From Manihot esculenta (taxonomy: Eukaryota; Streptophyta; Magnoliopsida; Malpighiales; Euphorbiaceae), in assembly GCF_001659605.2 (NCBI RefSeq), contig NC_035168.2, positions 5,946,058 to 6,010,057 of the forward strand: a stretch of DNA of 64,000 nucleotides. Direction: 5' to 3'. Below, in pieces: positions 51,311 through 63,553 of this stretch. The notes beneath the pieces were generated by a model, which saw nothing but the letters and a program-made list of their open reading frames with translations, was not told the DNA's origin and did not search any database. Both the position numbers and the translations under genes were made by a program. The stretch's first letter is position 1; each line of letters begins with the position of its first letter.

Positions 51311-52318
51311 CTATATTATATGGATTCTGGAGCAAACCCACTGGAGAAGATTCAATGACTTGGTCTGCGGAGCCACGCATTGCAAGAAAGCGGATAGAAA
51401 GATGGAACTTCCGATGAAGAGTACAGGCACAACGTCAGGAGGAGAATTGGCTATAATTGCATACATGTAAGCTCCAATTGTAGAAGACGCTGAGATTAGT
51501 AGCCATGGAAGGATTGGAAGTTTGTGCATGAGGATTGCGATCAAGGCCATTGATGCGAAGAAGATGGTGGAGTTAAAGAAAAGGAGCAGGCGGAACATTC
51601 CGCCGGAATGATTACTTGAGACTTTGACAGGAAGCAAGTTCGGCAGCTGAAATGCTCCGAGAAGGCTCATTGCTGCTGAACAAGTCGACATCAGTAACAG
51701 CAAATGAGCGCTTCTGTTTCGTAACTCACAGCTGCCAAAAGATCCTGGAGGGGATGGCTTGTGATCCAGCTTCGTAACTACATTCTGAAATCGAAAGTTG
51801 CTCTGACGATTTTTCCGTTCAACCGTGTCTTTGCCTCTTAAAGCTTCAGCATTTTCTGTTGTTTCCAGAGACGCCATTGAATCTTCAATTTTCTCATCTT
51901 CTATCATTATAACCTGTGATGCCAAGCAAACAAAAGCTAGTTTCCATGATTCTTGAGTTATAATTATAATTTAAATATATATGACAACAATATACGGTAA
52001 TTAAGCTTTATAAGTTTCCAATTATTGCCACAAATCTAATAAATGTATGAAAAAAAGCAAGAAATGGAAGTATTTTCCAGGAAAAATAGAGTTCACCACA
52101 AAACTGACCTTGCGAGTCTCAACGCAGGTTTTAGAATCTTCCCAAGGAAAATCATAAAAACCGATTTCTGTATTTCTTTTGAAGAGAGTAGCGGAAGGCC
52201 AACACACAGCAAAATCATCTTCTGGTGGTCTGCCGAAGGATGATGAGGAGCAGATCATCGATAACAAGTCTTGACAAGCACGAACAAGCCTTGAAGCAGG
52301 AGAACTCTGATCTGTCAT
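51311..52318 (-). CDS. Four-pass membrane protein of unknown function, 270 aa, two exons
   Basis: Exons are 52318-52109 and 51913-51311, with a GT..AG intron in phase 0 (813 nt). The first 135 residues are soluble and polar, rich in Ser/Glu/Lys. They are followed by four predicted membrane spans at about 139-160, 176-198, 203-225 and 231-250 and a short tail. The span pattern (RLLLFFNSTIFFASM) is reminiscent of the PGG-type membrane domain that follows ankyrin repeats in plant proteins, but there are no ankyrin repeats, so I give no function. ATG 52318 is the first in-frame start after the TATA-like string at 52381-52391. An upstream exon cannot be excluded, because the sequence before the ATG (TTCTTGGCAG) could also be a splice acceptor. 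Confidence 0.65.
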
Positions 52319-52353
52319 TTCTCTTTGAGAGAAAACCTCCAACTCATCAACAT
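52315..52353 (-). other. Short upstream ORF overlapping the membrane-protein start
   Basis: An ATG at 52353 opens a 12-codon ORF (MLMSWRFSLKEK) whose stop TGA overlaps the main ATG as ATGA. If transcription starts just downstream of the TATA-like string at 52381-52391, this uORF would be in the leader and could influence translation. Confidence 0.35.
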
Positions 52354-52380
52354 CAACTGCCAAGAACAAAGAAATCAAGA

Positions 52381-52391
52381 ATATATATATA
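52381..52391 (-). promoter_or_regulatory. Possible TATA box of the membrane-protein gene
   Basis: TATATATATA on the minus strand, about 65 bp upstream of the chosen ATG, next to an A/T run. The position fits a short leader, but simple AT repeats also arise by chance in DNA this AT-rich. Confidence 0.35.
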
Positions 52392-52394
52392 GGG

Positions 52395-52418
52395 TTTTTT
52401 TTTTTTTTTTTTTTTTTT
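52395..52418 (+). repeat. Mononucleotide T run (24 bp)
   Basis: Twenty-four uninterrupted T bases, followed by CCC(TTC)n. Likely length-variable; could also be a residual poly(A) tail of a minus-strand retroposition. Confidence 0.85.
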
Positions 52419-53234
52419 CCCTTCTTCTTCTTATATTCTACCCTTTTCTCAAAAGAAATTGTTGAAGTATTGATTTTGTCTCTGTTTAATTAACTTAATA
52501 TTTATTTATGATAAAGAAGTCAAATTTCTCTTTAACTATACAACAACCACGGTAGAAAATATTAAATTCTAAATTATTATTAAAATATTAAATAAAACCA
52601 AATAAATCAAGTGGAGCTTTGTTCACACTCTTAAATTCTAAATTTTCTTTAAATTATTATTCACCTCTTTGCCCTTTCCAAACAATCCATGCACCATTCT
52701 CTTATTATTTATTTTTTTTCATCGTTTTTAATGAAAGAATGACTTTATTATTGTTGAATTAAACCCGACAATATATATATTTTTCTCTTTCACTAGAAAT
52801 TGGATGTGATTAATTAAACTCATTTGAAAATAATCTTTGTAGAAAAATCGTCTGAAGGTAGAATGTAAGTAGTTAGTTACACCAAACCTTGATATTTTTG
52901 GAAAAATAATGTTAAGAAAGCTTGTTACAGTCATTTGTTAAACCAAACCAAAAGTATTTTTAAGTAACCACGTAGAGTGATTCACAAGAAAAGAAAATTT
53001 CCAATTTAATGTGAAAGGAAAAAATATATATATAGGCTTCAGACGACGTTAAAAAAAGAAAAATTCTCACCTATTTCAGCATTATAATAAAATTTTCATT
53101 AGAATATATTAAAACATAGAAGAGAAGAGAAATGATATTATTTATTTTTAGAGTCGGTTGTAAATTTGTAATGTAATAAATATCTTTTATATTATAATTT
53201 ATTAAGACACCAAATATTTACTTATATCCTTATA
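52419..53234. other. AT-rich intergenic DNA, nothing recognised
   Basis: No coding region or structured repeat is visible on either strand between the membrane-protein gene and the copia element. Confidence 0.5.
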
Positions 53235-53467
53235 TGTTAATAAAAAAAGAAAAAAAATAGTGAAGAACTCGTGTACCTTTTTGTATATCACCAAAGTATA
53301 GCTAGATAGCTCTATTTATAGCAGTCTGATATACTAGAAAGTTTAATACACAAGGAAAGCATAATCTTTCTAAAACAAACAATAATTTACTTGATAACTC
53401 AATGTTTTAGTACCACAGTAGTAGCTGATCCACAGTACCTGAGCTGTATTACATGTGCACACCAACA
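53235..53467 (-). repeat. 3' LTR of the copia element (left)
   Basis: 233 bp, starts TGTTAATAAAAAAAG and ends GTGCACACCAACA on the plus strand. It aligns end to end with the right LTR; many differences are visible by eye, so the insertion is not young. Confidence 0.88.
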
Positions 53468-53477
53468 CCCCCTCCTC
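53468..53477 (-). other. Polypurine tract of the copia element
   Basis: GAGGAGGGGG on the minus strand, directly against the 3' LTR. Confidence 0.8.
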
Positions 53478-53599
53478 AAGTTGGATCTTGGAGAAGTTGA
53501 ACAAGATTCAACTTGGACATAATTGAGTGATGAGCAGCGGAAAAGAGAGGTTTTGTGAACACATCTACCAATTGTTGAATGGATGACAAATAAGATGGT

Positions 53600-56500
53600 G
53601 AAATGAAGCCACGCTGCAAATGCTCTCGTACTAAGTGACAATCAATATCCAAGACTTAGTATGCTCATGAAAAACATGATTATTAACTATATGAATGGCT
53701 GCCTGATTATCACATCTTAGAGGAATGGGGAGCTGTATAGGAACCTTTAAATCGGAGAGAATATAACTAATCCACAATAGTTCACAAACTGTGGCAGCCA
53801 TACTACGATATTTAGTCTCAACACTGGACTTGGAAATAATATTTTATTTCTTGGTTTTCCAACTAACAAGAGTATCACCAAGAAATATACAATATCTTAT
53901 AAGAGATTTATGAGAAAAAAATACAAGAATCCCAATCAATATCACAAAAAGCATGAAGCTAGAACTCAGACAGAGCAGGAAAGGAAAGGCCCTGTGATGG
54001 ACAAGATTGAAGGTATTTGAGGAGATGTAAAGCAGCTTCCCAGTGAGCTTTCTGGGAGTAGACATAAACTAGCTCAAGCACTGTACTGAATAGCTAATAT
54101 TAGGTCTTGTTATGTTAACATAAAGAAGTCTGCCAATTAATCTCCGAAACTTATCTGGTTCAGGCAAAATTTCTCATTCGTCAATGGACAACTTTAATTA
54201 GGAAAGGGAGCAAAAGCATGTTTGCAATCAGACATTCTAACATCTTTCAACATATTTAGGGTGAACTTCTTTTGACTGATAAAGGTGCCAATATCTAATT
54301 TGGCTATCTTAAGACCAAGGAAGTACTTGAGAAAGCCAAGATCTTTTATTGTAAACTAGGAGTGCAAAGCTGATTTGACTTGTTCAATCAGCTGAAAACT
54401 TGTATCAGTCACAATGATATTGTCGACATATACTAAAAGAGTAAGAAACCGACCATCCAATGATCGAGTAAATAGACAATAATCATGGGCGCTTCGTTGA
54501 AAACCAATGGATTGGAAAACCAAGGTAAACTCAATATTCCATTGGCGAGAGGCTTGCTTGACGCCATATAAAGATCCCTTCAAGAGACAGACTTGTCCAA
54601 GCATTGCTTTGCTATAACGAGCTAGAGGCTTCATGTACACCTCTTTATCCAAATAGCCATGCAAAAATAAATTTTCGATATCAAGTTGAAAGATGGGCCA
54701 TTGTTTGATTATGGCCAATACAATAAACAATCTCACAGTGACAATCTTGGCTATAGGAGAAAATCTCTCTTTGAAATCTAAGCCTTCAATCTAATTGTAC
54801 CCTTTGGCTACAAGCTGAGCTTTATACCTCTCTACTTCACCATTTGGCCTGTATTTTATCTTGAAAACCTGTTTGGATCCAATGAAATTCTTGCCTTTAG
54901 ATAGTAACACAGTTCCCAAGTATTATTTTTTTGCAAGGCCTGCAATTCTTGGTTCATAGTACTTATCCAATTCTGATTTGTTATAGCTTGTATATAAGTA
55001 GTAGGTTCTTGGATTCTAGAAACTGAATTAAGGTAAGAAAAATGGTTAGGGCAGAAAATAAATGATGATGTACCTAAATTGATAGCAGCAGAAATAGCAA
55101 TATGGAAAGTACAAACAAAATCTTTTAACCATGTAGGTTGATTATGCATTCTAGCACTTCTTCTAGGAGGAACATTTTCATTGGATAAAACCAAATTTTG
55201 TGAAGGAATAGATCAAGAGTTATTTGAATTTTGAAGAATGGGAGAAGAAGGCGGCATAGGAGAAGATGAAGAAAGAACTGACTTGGAAGGAGGAACAGTA
55301 ATGTGACCAGAACATAAAGCATGTGTAGGTAAAGGTAAAACCAGTAAGATGACATCCCTGCTTACAAATAGCTTCTTTGTATGCAAATCCATCAGCTTAT
55401 ATCCCTTTTGCCTAGTGGGATAACCTAAGAAAACACATTTGATTTCCCTATCACCAAATTTTTCTTTTTATGGTTGTAAATTGGCAGCAAAACAAAGGCA
55501 TCCAAAAATCCTTAGGTGATCAAAGGTTGAAGGTTTAGAAAAAAGGAGTTCATAAGGTGACTTCCATGAAAGGACTTTTGTTGGTAATCTGTTGATGAAG
55601 TATGGAGCTGTCAAGACACAATCAGACCAGTATTCAGCAGGCAAGTGAGCTTGTAACTTTAAAGCTCTAGTCACTTCTAATAAATGTCTATGTTTCCTTT
55701 CTACTCTTCTATTTTATTGGGGAGTATATGAGCAACTTTTCTAATGAATAATTCCCTTTGAAAACAATAATTGAGTACATCTTAATTGACAAACTCACTC
55801 CCATTGTCTGTTCTTATGCACTTAACAATAGCATTGAATTGAGTAGTAGTATACATAAAAAATCTTTGAAGGACAGGACATACTTGATCTTTATGTTTGA
55901 GCATATAAGTCTATGTAGCTCTTGAATGATCATCTAAAATAGTGAGAAACTACTTATCTCCATTAATAGATGCCACACCATAGGGCCCTCAAAGATCTAT
56001 GTGTAAAAGTTCAAAAGGAAATTGAGCCATGCTATCACTCACAGGAAACTGATTTCTGGTTTGTTTGGCTAAAGGACACAACTCAATTTGTAATTATAAT
56101 CAACAAGAGGTTTATATTTGTTAATATGAATGAGTTTATGAGAAGAAGTATGGCCAAATCTAGCATGAATTAAAGCAAAATTAGTACTGGAGACAGAATT
56201 GAAACATTGAACATTCTATTTATTGATAGAATCTGTCACTGAGGTAGAGAATATAGTATCTACAGAGGTGGAGATAACAAACTGAGAAATTTTTTATGTG
56301 TACAACTGAATTGTAACAAGAAGAAAGCTAAATGCGTCTAGAATGTATAATCCTTCATGCTCTTTCCCAATTGTTATTACTGTGCTAGTCTTGTGGTCCT
56401 GAAAAACATAATAGAAAGGAAAAAAAAGTGAATTTTGGTATTTTGAAGCAATTCGAATACTGAAAGAAGATTTAGCTTGAAGCTAGGGACTAGAAGAATA

Positions 56501-57200
56501 TCGATTAGAGTGAATGACTCATGTAGTTTTATGTTGCCTTTCTTATTTATAGTAAGTACATCACCATAAGGTCAACAAATGTTTGTTGGTGTATATGTGT
56601 TTGTAATGTTTTGAAGAATTTGAGAATTAAAATTCATGTGATTCTATAATCCAAGAATCTTCCTTTAATATACCAGCATAACAGGCCAATTGAGGACAAA
56701 ATTTACCAGCATAATTGTGAGTCTGCATGAAGGAAGTGCCTGCATTGGTCATCACAATATTTGCTATTGCAGTATGCTTTCCTTTCATCCATTTTTGCAT
56801 CTCCAACTACAGGTTATCCAATTTGGAATTCATTTTATTTATCTTTACTAGATTAGAATTGGAACCAATGTCTAAAGGAGTTTCAAACACAGTTATCAGC
56901 CAGATCTGATTTGCATTCAACATGTGCAGCAAACTTAGGTCTTTGACATTGTGAATTCTGATTTTAGTTTTTGTTTCTACTTTTGAACCATTCGGGATAG
57001 CCAATGAGTTTAAAATAACCAATTCTTGTGTGACCATCAAGATTACAATAATCATAATGGCCTCTTTTTGGATCATATTTTTTGTAATCTTTTCTTTGAT
57101 TTTGTGGTCTAACAGCAAGTGCAACTGATTATACACTTTCAAAAATATTTGATTGGACTTCTATTTGTGCCTCAACTCTCAAGTTCATGGAATACGCTTT
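53600..57200 (-). pseudogene. gag-pol remnant of the copia element
   Basis: After the PBS a short start (MNLRVEAQIE) is followed almost at once by a CCHC-like remnant (about 57060-57010), so the N-terminal gag domain is deleted. Then come integrase pieces (56200-55468) with [20 protein letters not shown] and [10 protein letters not shown]. The reverse transcriptase (about 54990-54356) has QLDIENLFLHG, LYGVKQASRQW and YVDNI, where copia RTs have YVDD. An RNase H tail with a CDNQAAIHI-type phrase lies near 53700-53650. Multiple stops and frameshifts are present. It is not autonomous. Confidence 0.85.
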
Positions 57201-57205
57201 GTTAA

Positions 57206-57216
57206 CTCTGATACCA
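57206..57216 (-). other. Primer binding site (initiator Met-tRNA)
   Basis: TGGTATCAGAG on the minus strand, immediately inside the right (5') LTR. Confidence 0.88.
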
Positions 57217-57451
57217 TGTTAACAAGGAAAGAAAAATGAAAAATAGTAAAGAACTTGTGTATCCTTTTGTATATCACCGAAGCAAAGCTAGATAGCTCTA
57301 TTTATAGCAGTCTGATACACTAGAAAGTTTAATACACTAGGAAAGTATGACCTTTCTAAAACTAACAATAATTTACTTAATAACTCAATTTTTTTTGTGC
57401 CACAGTAGATGACCCACAGTAGCTGAGTTGTATCACATGTGCACACCAGCA
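57217..57451 (-). repeat. 5' LTR of the copia element (right)
   Basis: 235 bp, starts TGTTAACAAGG and ends GTGCACACCAGCA on the plus strand; partner of 53235-53467. Confidence 0.88.
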
Positions 57452-57879
57452 CTATATCAATTAGAATTAACCTATTAAATACTTAAAACACATAAACTTG
57501 TAAAAATCATAATAATTAAATACAAATTAGTCAAATTATTAATAATTTATCTAAAAAAAAAGATTGACCGCATATATTGCTTATTATATTTTAAATTTTG
57601 TTAACTGTATTTGACACTTTTTTTTTTGGTAATAAGGAGAACACAAGGTAAACTAACTGACTCTAGAACTAACAAGCTCCTCAGAATCCTATAGTATAAG
57701 TGGTATCAAAGCATTTGATGGATGATCTAGCACCTCTTATAGACTTTATCTTTGACCGCCACAATTGCAAGAAAGTTCGCACAAGCGTTAGCCTCACGTA
57801 ACACATGCATGAAGGACACAGTAACCTTATCGGTGAGCTAGTTTAAAACTTCTCAAGCCCACATGTTGTAGAGTTCTAG

Positions 57880-60800
57880 CACCATAAGGCTCATTCAGCA
57901 TAGGATAGCTGAATAGTTATCGCCTTCTACCTCAATCCTAGTAAAACTCCAGTGCTTCACTTGTCTAATATTATAGGAGATCACCTGCAACTCGGCATTT
58001 AGAGTTGATAATTGCCCGAGGGAAATAATGAAGCCTTTGATCCACTGCCCAGCTTCATCACGCAGGATACCTCTCCCAAAAGCAGCATAGTCATTAGGAG
58101 AAATCGAAGCATCCATGTTGAGTTTCACAAAATGCTCACTTTGTTTCTACCATATGATAACATAATGATTTCTCTAAGATTCCAACTCTAGATGAGGAGT
58201 CCTACTCCTGAGACTTTTGAATTCTCTTGCTTCACTAAGAGCTAAGCTGATAAAAACATTTAGACTGGATTCCACCTTCCCAAAGAGAGAGTAATTTCGC
58301 TGGTTCCAAATTCTCCAACAAACTACACCAAACAGGAGAGTCTAGGAAACTTTGTGAATCATCTTACTAGTATGGTGGAGATTCCAATTGATCCAATCTT
58401 GTGTGGACATACTACTAGAGATGAATGTATGCTATTTACTCTTATCAATAAGCTTCTACCAAATATAAGACGTCGAAGGACAATCTCGAAGGGAATGCAA
58501 GATAGACTTGCAAATCTCATATACAACAGATGGGTTTTGATGTCTTCTTATTCGTTCCACATTGGCTAACAACTTATCATGCCAACTTAGCCGCATAAAT
58601 GTCCTAACTTTTTGAGGGCGACTCCATCGCCTAATGAGCTTCCAATCATCCTTCCTCCTAGGACTTTCTAAGTTGGACAAAAGAGATATGCAGATCAAAT
58701 TGTAACTATACTAGACCCCGAGAATTTCCAAATAGGAGAATCTTGTGGCCTGGGATTCATTGGTGGGGGTGCAAAGACAAGGCAACTAGCACTGCTGAAG
58801 GGAGAAAATGGTCCAGTTTGTGCTAGCTCAATTGGCCATTAACTTTAATATAATGATCAACCGAATTTTCCAGCATGGCTTCAGAGATGGAGGATGTAGC
58901 AGTATCTATTAATGGTGTCACGTCGGAAAATCAAGAGTTAGTCCAAAAATTAATAAAAAGTCCATCACCCATAAACTAGGCTACACCTTTTTTGAAAATA
59001 TCCCAAAATGAGCAGATACACCACCAGAGATTAGAGCAGCTAGATGTTTGAAGCCTAAAAATAGGAGCGGTGATCTGAAGTTTGTATTTAGCACTAAGAA
59101 CCTTCACCCAAAGAGCATTTTTATCTGCAATGAGTCCCCAGGCTAACTTTAGCATAAAAGTCTAGCATGTGATCTTGGAACGTATAAAACCATGCCCACC
59201 ATGTTCTTTTAGGTGTTGGACCTGGTGCCACAGTACAAGAGAAAACTTTCTAGCACCACCTAGGTTACCCGGCTTGCATGAATTGATGAAAAAGTTTATC
59301 CACTTCATCACAAATGGATACAGGTAGGAGGGAGGTCTGCATGGTATAAATAAGGACTACAAAAAGCACCGATTGAGCAAGAGTGATTCTTCCTCCCAAA
59401 GAAAGCTTGCTTGCATCCCAAGAAGCTTGCTTGCATCCCAAGAAGCCAAATTTCCCTTGATTTTATCAATAATGCCTTGAAACATTTTCTTAGTAACTTG
59501 AGAATGGAGGAGAGGCACACCTAAGTACTTCTTGAGGTTATCTGTTTCAAGGCTCCAAATCTGTTGCTTAGAACTCTCCTAGTGTGTGGGGAGACAGTTT
59601 TGGAGAAAAAAACTCAGGTTTTATCTTTATTGACTTTCTATCCAGAGCTTGTGCAAAAGGTGCTTAGCATTGTGTGTATAATATCCACTTGAGATATAGA
59701 GGTTTTTTCAAAAAGAATCAAATCATCAGTAAAAAATAAGTGAAATAAAGGTAGCCACCCCAAGAGAGGATGATAGGTTTCCAAGTCCCTTGATGCACCA
59801 TTTCATTAATATCATGGGCTACCCTTTCCATACAAAGCACAAAGAGGTAGGGAGACAAAGGGTCTCCTTGTCTTAAACCCCTCGACGATTTGAATTTATC
59901 AGTCAACATGCCATTCCACACTACCTACATTAAAATAGAAGAAACACAATTCATAATAACACGAATCAAGTTAGTTAGGAGACCTACTTTAGAAAGGATA
60001 TCTCGCAGAAAATCCCAACGAATTTTATCGTAGGCCTTCTCCAAATCTACTTTCAAAACCAGGAAGCCTTTGGAGCCTTTTTTTCACTCTCATAGAGTGA
60101 ATGACTTCTTCAACAATGATAATGTTATCTATTATTCTTCTGTTAGGGATAAAGCAAGTTTGGTAAGGACCCACTAACGATAGAAGGCATCCTTTAATCC
60201 TGTTGGCAATAACTTTAGTAACAATTTTATACATGATAGACATAGAGCAATAGGCCTAAAGTGCTTAACAGAAACATGATTTAAAATTTTAGAAATAAGA
60301 GAAATAAGAGTATTGTTGAGGTTTGCATCCAAGAAACCCCTTCAAAAACTCTCATAACTTCCTCATAAATACTCTTACACAAGGAAAACCACTAACTTTA
60401 GAAAAAACTTACTTGAAAACCATCTAGGCCAAGTGCCTTCTAGGGTTTCATATCAAAATGTGCTTATTTGACTTTAATTGATGTCACATTACGTAACAGA
60501 CTCTGGAGGGTATCAGTGTGGATGCTAGGAAACTTACTAGTTAAAGGGTAGCTAAGCACATAAGGAACATCATTTTGGTAAAAATTATGAAAATACTGAC
60601 AAGGACTTGAGAGTCTCTTGATCATCCACCTAGACACCCTGATCAATCTAGATCATCTTGAATCTATTCCTCTTCCTCCTAAAGATAGTATTAGCATAAA
60701 AGTATGCAATATTTCTATCACCCCCATTGAATCCAATCAGATCTAAATTTTTGATACCATAGGAGTTCCTCTCTACAAAGAATCATATCCAGTTCCTTTC

Positions 60801-61620
60801 TCAACTCTATTTTAATCTTTTGAAGAGACGTTGAGAATTGATTATCAAGGGCTTTCTAGATACCTCCTATGCGGGCAAGAAGGCATCTTTTTTTATGAAA
60901 GACATTGCCGAAGACATCCTTATTCCACTCTTTCAAAATATTGGAGAGACGGAGAAAGGATTTCATAAAGCCACCATTGGAGTTCTAAGAGTCCTACAAA
61001 AAATGAGAAAAACTAGAATGGGAAAGCCAAGCTGCTTGAAATTTGAAAGGCCTCCAACATAGGAGGTTGGAAACTTTGGAAATTAATAAGGACTGGCCTA
61101 TGGTCTAATTGAATCCTTGTTAGATGAAAGATGCTAGCTTCTGAAAAATTAGATCTCCAAGTTGAATTGCAAACAACTCTATTAAGCCTTTCAAAGAGCT
61201 TTCCCTTTTGCGTGTGAATCTAGACCCATGGAAACCAAGGTTCGCTAATCGAGCTTTCAATCCAATTTACAAAATCTCGAGAGACTCCTATTCTATTGGG
61301 TGAGCCACCCCTATGCTCATCTGCAGAAAGTAAAGAATTGAAATCTTCAGGAAGTAACTAATTATCATAGAAGGAAATATTAAGAGAAAGCAAGTCACTC
61401 TAAAGATTCTATCTGACATTAGTTGTAGGACTACTGTAAACTATAATAAAGAGAGTAAGAGGCATACCATTCTTATAAATACAAACATATAAAAACTGCT
61501 TATTATTTAATAAGACTTCAACATACCAGTCATCATTCCAAAAGAGCCAAATAACTTTCGAAAAACCCTTGGCCTTAAGATGATGTGAGTGGAGGAAGCC
61601 CATCTTAATGGTGAACGAAT
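57880..61620 (-). pseudogene. ORF2 of LINE 2 (endonuclease, RT, RNase H), broken
   Basis: Legible parts: endonuclease segment (61603-61409, GFSKVIWLFW); reverse transcriptase (60243-60060 with PYQTCFIPNRRIIDN; 59921-59700 with GLRQGDPLSPYLFVLCMERV and FTDDLILF, where the usual motif is FADD); zf-RVT region (58698-58456, WSRPQKVRTFMRLSWHDKL); and a C-terminal RNase H (58128-57895, LNMDASISP, AELQVI). At least five frameshifts or stops separate these. Confidence 0.8.
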
Positions 61621-61819
61621 TAGACTTTTTGCTACTAATTCGAGGCTCCTAAAGGAAAACGAACTTCAGTTTATAATTATCAAGTAGCAACTTGAGAGCA
61701 TTAAAAAAAGAAGGGCTACTTGCCCTTAGCAATTCCAAATAAAAATAGACATGAGAAAAGACAAAAAATTAAAAGCAAATTGAGTAAATAAAACTCAATC
61801 ATGGAGGTATGGTTCTAAA

Positions 61820-62843
61820 TGTTCTCCTCAGCACCATCCTCAAGACCTTCATTCATGTCCTCATCTAAGAGTGGTTCCGATTAAGGAGGGATGGGCAAGC
61901 TTGGAGGGGTGACACCATTAGCTTGGGTTAAGACTAAATCGCGTTGAGGTTCAATAGATTTGGAGTCTAGAGGACGCCCATGTGCGTTAGCTATAAGGTG
62001 GAGACTTTGGGTTCTTTTTCTGTTACTGGTCGATTGTAACTGGGCTCCTAAATGTGCATCCTTGAGGGGTGGGCCTAACTGAAAAACAAAATCATTCTTA
62101 AAGTCCAAGGACGATTCCACGTGATAAGTTTCATGTCTTTGGAGATTCTCATCTGGTTTTCTAGCAGTATGTTGGTTAATTGACAGACTATCACAGGCAA
62201 ATCTACCTTGAGATTTAAATTTTTATTTTTTCTTCTCACTGAGAATCGTACATTCTTTAAAGGCACATCCTCTTGATTCTTAGCTCTTGACTGCCGGATA
62301 TTGACATTAGAACTTTCCATATTCTTCGAATTTGTAAGGACATAAAATCTGGAGCCATTATTCCTTAAACTCTCTCCTTTCAAGACTTTCCTATTCTGGT
62401 TCTTTCTTCCCCGGCAAGCTACTACCATCTAGTCTCCATAGGCGAGTGTTTGGATGTAGCGGAATAGTTTCGGTTGGATTTTGCACTTGCTCAACCTCTT
62501 TTGCTAACTCTTTAAAAGCACTGTCTATTATTGAATGGCCTACTCTCCCGCACTAAAAGCAAATATACAACAAATTTTCATGTTCTATGAGTTGAACTCT
62601 CCCTTTGATATCTACTTTGGATACAAGGGGTTTGTAAGAGGTTGATAGCCATTGCTAGCATATTTCCCTCTTATGGCCATCGTAGTGTTCTCATCAAATT
62701 TAATCAGAGTACCCACAGAAAACTCCATTCTATGCAATATTTTCTTATGGTAGAGATGCAGAGGCATGCTTGGAAGTCTAATCTAAATAATGACAGTGTC
62801 AATAGTGCTTTTATAAACTTTAAAGGACGAGTCCCATGGTTGC
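61820..62843 (-). pseudogene. ORF1 of LINE 2 (DUF4283 and zinc knuckle), 5'-truncated
   Basis: The minus strand from 62843 reads a DUF4283-like end (SFKVYKSTIDTVIIWIRLPS), then a zinc-knuckle remnant around CGRVGHSII (about 62560-62530) and a basic tail (62428-61881). It is interrupted by stops. It is missing its N-terminus because of repeat X. Confidence 0.65.
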
Positions 62844-63109
62844 TGTAATACCCGGCTCGAGTCCGGCCTCGGAATTCCTGTAGTCTGGTGGAATCTCGGG
62901 TGTCGGAACCCTCGAGAAGGGTCATACATATGTTTTCTGAGGTATTTTGACTTGTTTTAAGGTTTTAAGTATAAAGGAAAATGAGTTTTGAAAGAAAAGC
63001 AATAAGGGAGAAATGCAAAGGTTCGGCCGCCGAAGGTCACTTTCGGCCGTCGAACATTGCATGGTTTCGGATTCACATTCGGCTGCCGAAGGTGGTCTGG
63101 CCAGCCACC

Positions 63110-63117
63110 TATAAAAA
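63110..63117 (+). promoter_or_regulatory. TATA box in repeat X
   Basis: TATAAAAA in the context CCACC-TATAAAAA-GGGCC, followed about 40-60 bp later by a CTCC-rich leader-like sequence. Supports reading X as an LTR. Confidence 0.5.
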
Positions 63118-63553
63118 GGGCCAAAGGGTCGGTGGAAGGAGGATATTTCTCCTCCACTTGCAGCCAGAGGTGAGTTCAAGCCTCTCCCACGTTGACTTTC
63201 ATGTTTTTCATGGTTTTCACCAAATCTTTCAAGAGTTTTAAGAGTTTTGGTGTGTTTTGAAGGTTTTGAGTAAAAATAGCAAGTTTGGAAGTTTGGAGCT
63301 TTGGAAGAGATTTTCTTCATATCTCCACGTGAGGATCACTTGATCTCTTGTTTGGAAGAGGTAAGTCAAGATCCAGAACCTCTTTTACTGATTTTTGAAG
63401 GTTTTATGAGAGTTATATGGATAGTATGCATGAATAGGGTTTTGGTTGAGGTTTTGCATGATTTTGTGTTTCAGCATGTTTAAGTGTTGTTTGCTATGTT
63501 TCTTGAGATTATAAGTGAGTTTTAGGCCTTTTGAGGCCTATTTTATGGTATGT

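Larger units (their letters stand above)
53235..57451 (-). mobile_element. Ty1/copia retrotransposon, complete ends, internally deleted (4.2 kb)
   Basis: It is bounded by near-matching LTRs of 233 and 235 bp (53235-53467 and 57217-57451). On the minus strand the PBS TGGTATCAGAG follows the 5' LTR without a gap, and a purine tract (GAGGAGGGGG) precedes the 3' LTR. Flanking TTATA (53230-53234) and CTATA (57452-57456) are probably the 5-bp target duplication with one mutation. Integrase lies before reverse transcriptase, which is the copia order. At 4.2 kb it is short because most of gag is missing. Confidence 0.88.
57620..62843 (-). mobile_element. LINE 2: long non-LTR retrotransposon, 5' end cut by repeat X
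   Basis: Coding is on the minus strand. A T-run at 57621-57631 is its poly(A) tail in reverse. It reads, in order, ORF1 then ORF2 with endonuclease, reverse transcriptase, zf-RVT and RNase H, the full plant L1-type set. The ORF1 start is missing because repeat X begins at 62844 in the middle of the DUF4283-like domain. Frameshifts and stops are frequent. A 21-bp in-frame duplication (GAAGCTTGCTTGCATCCCAA unit) sits at about 59400-59441. Confidence 0.82.

Noticed and set aside
62957..63320. Open frames of 60-130 codons across repeat X on both strands
   Set aside because: They follow the GC-rich palindromes (Arg/Pro/Ala-rich in every frame), match no domain, and lie in LTR-like DNA.
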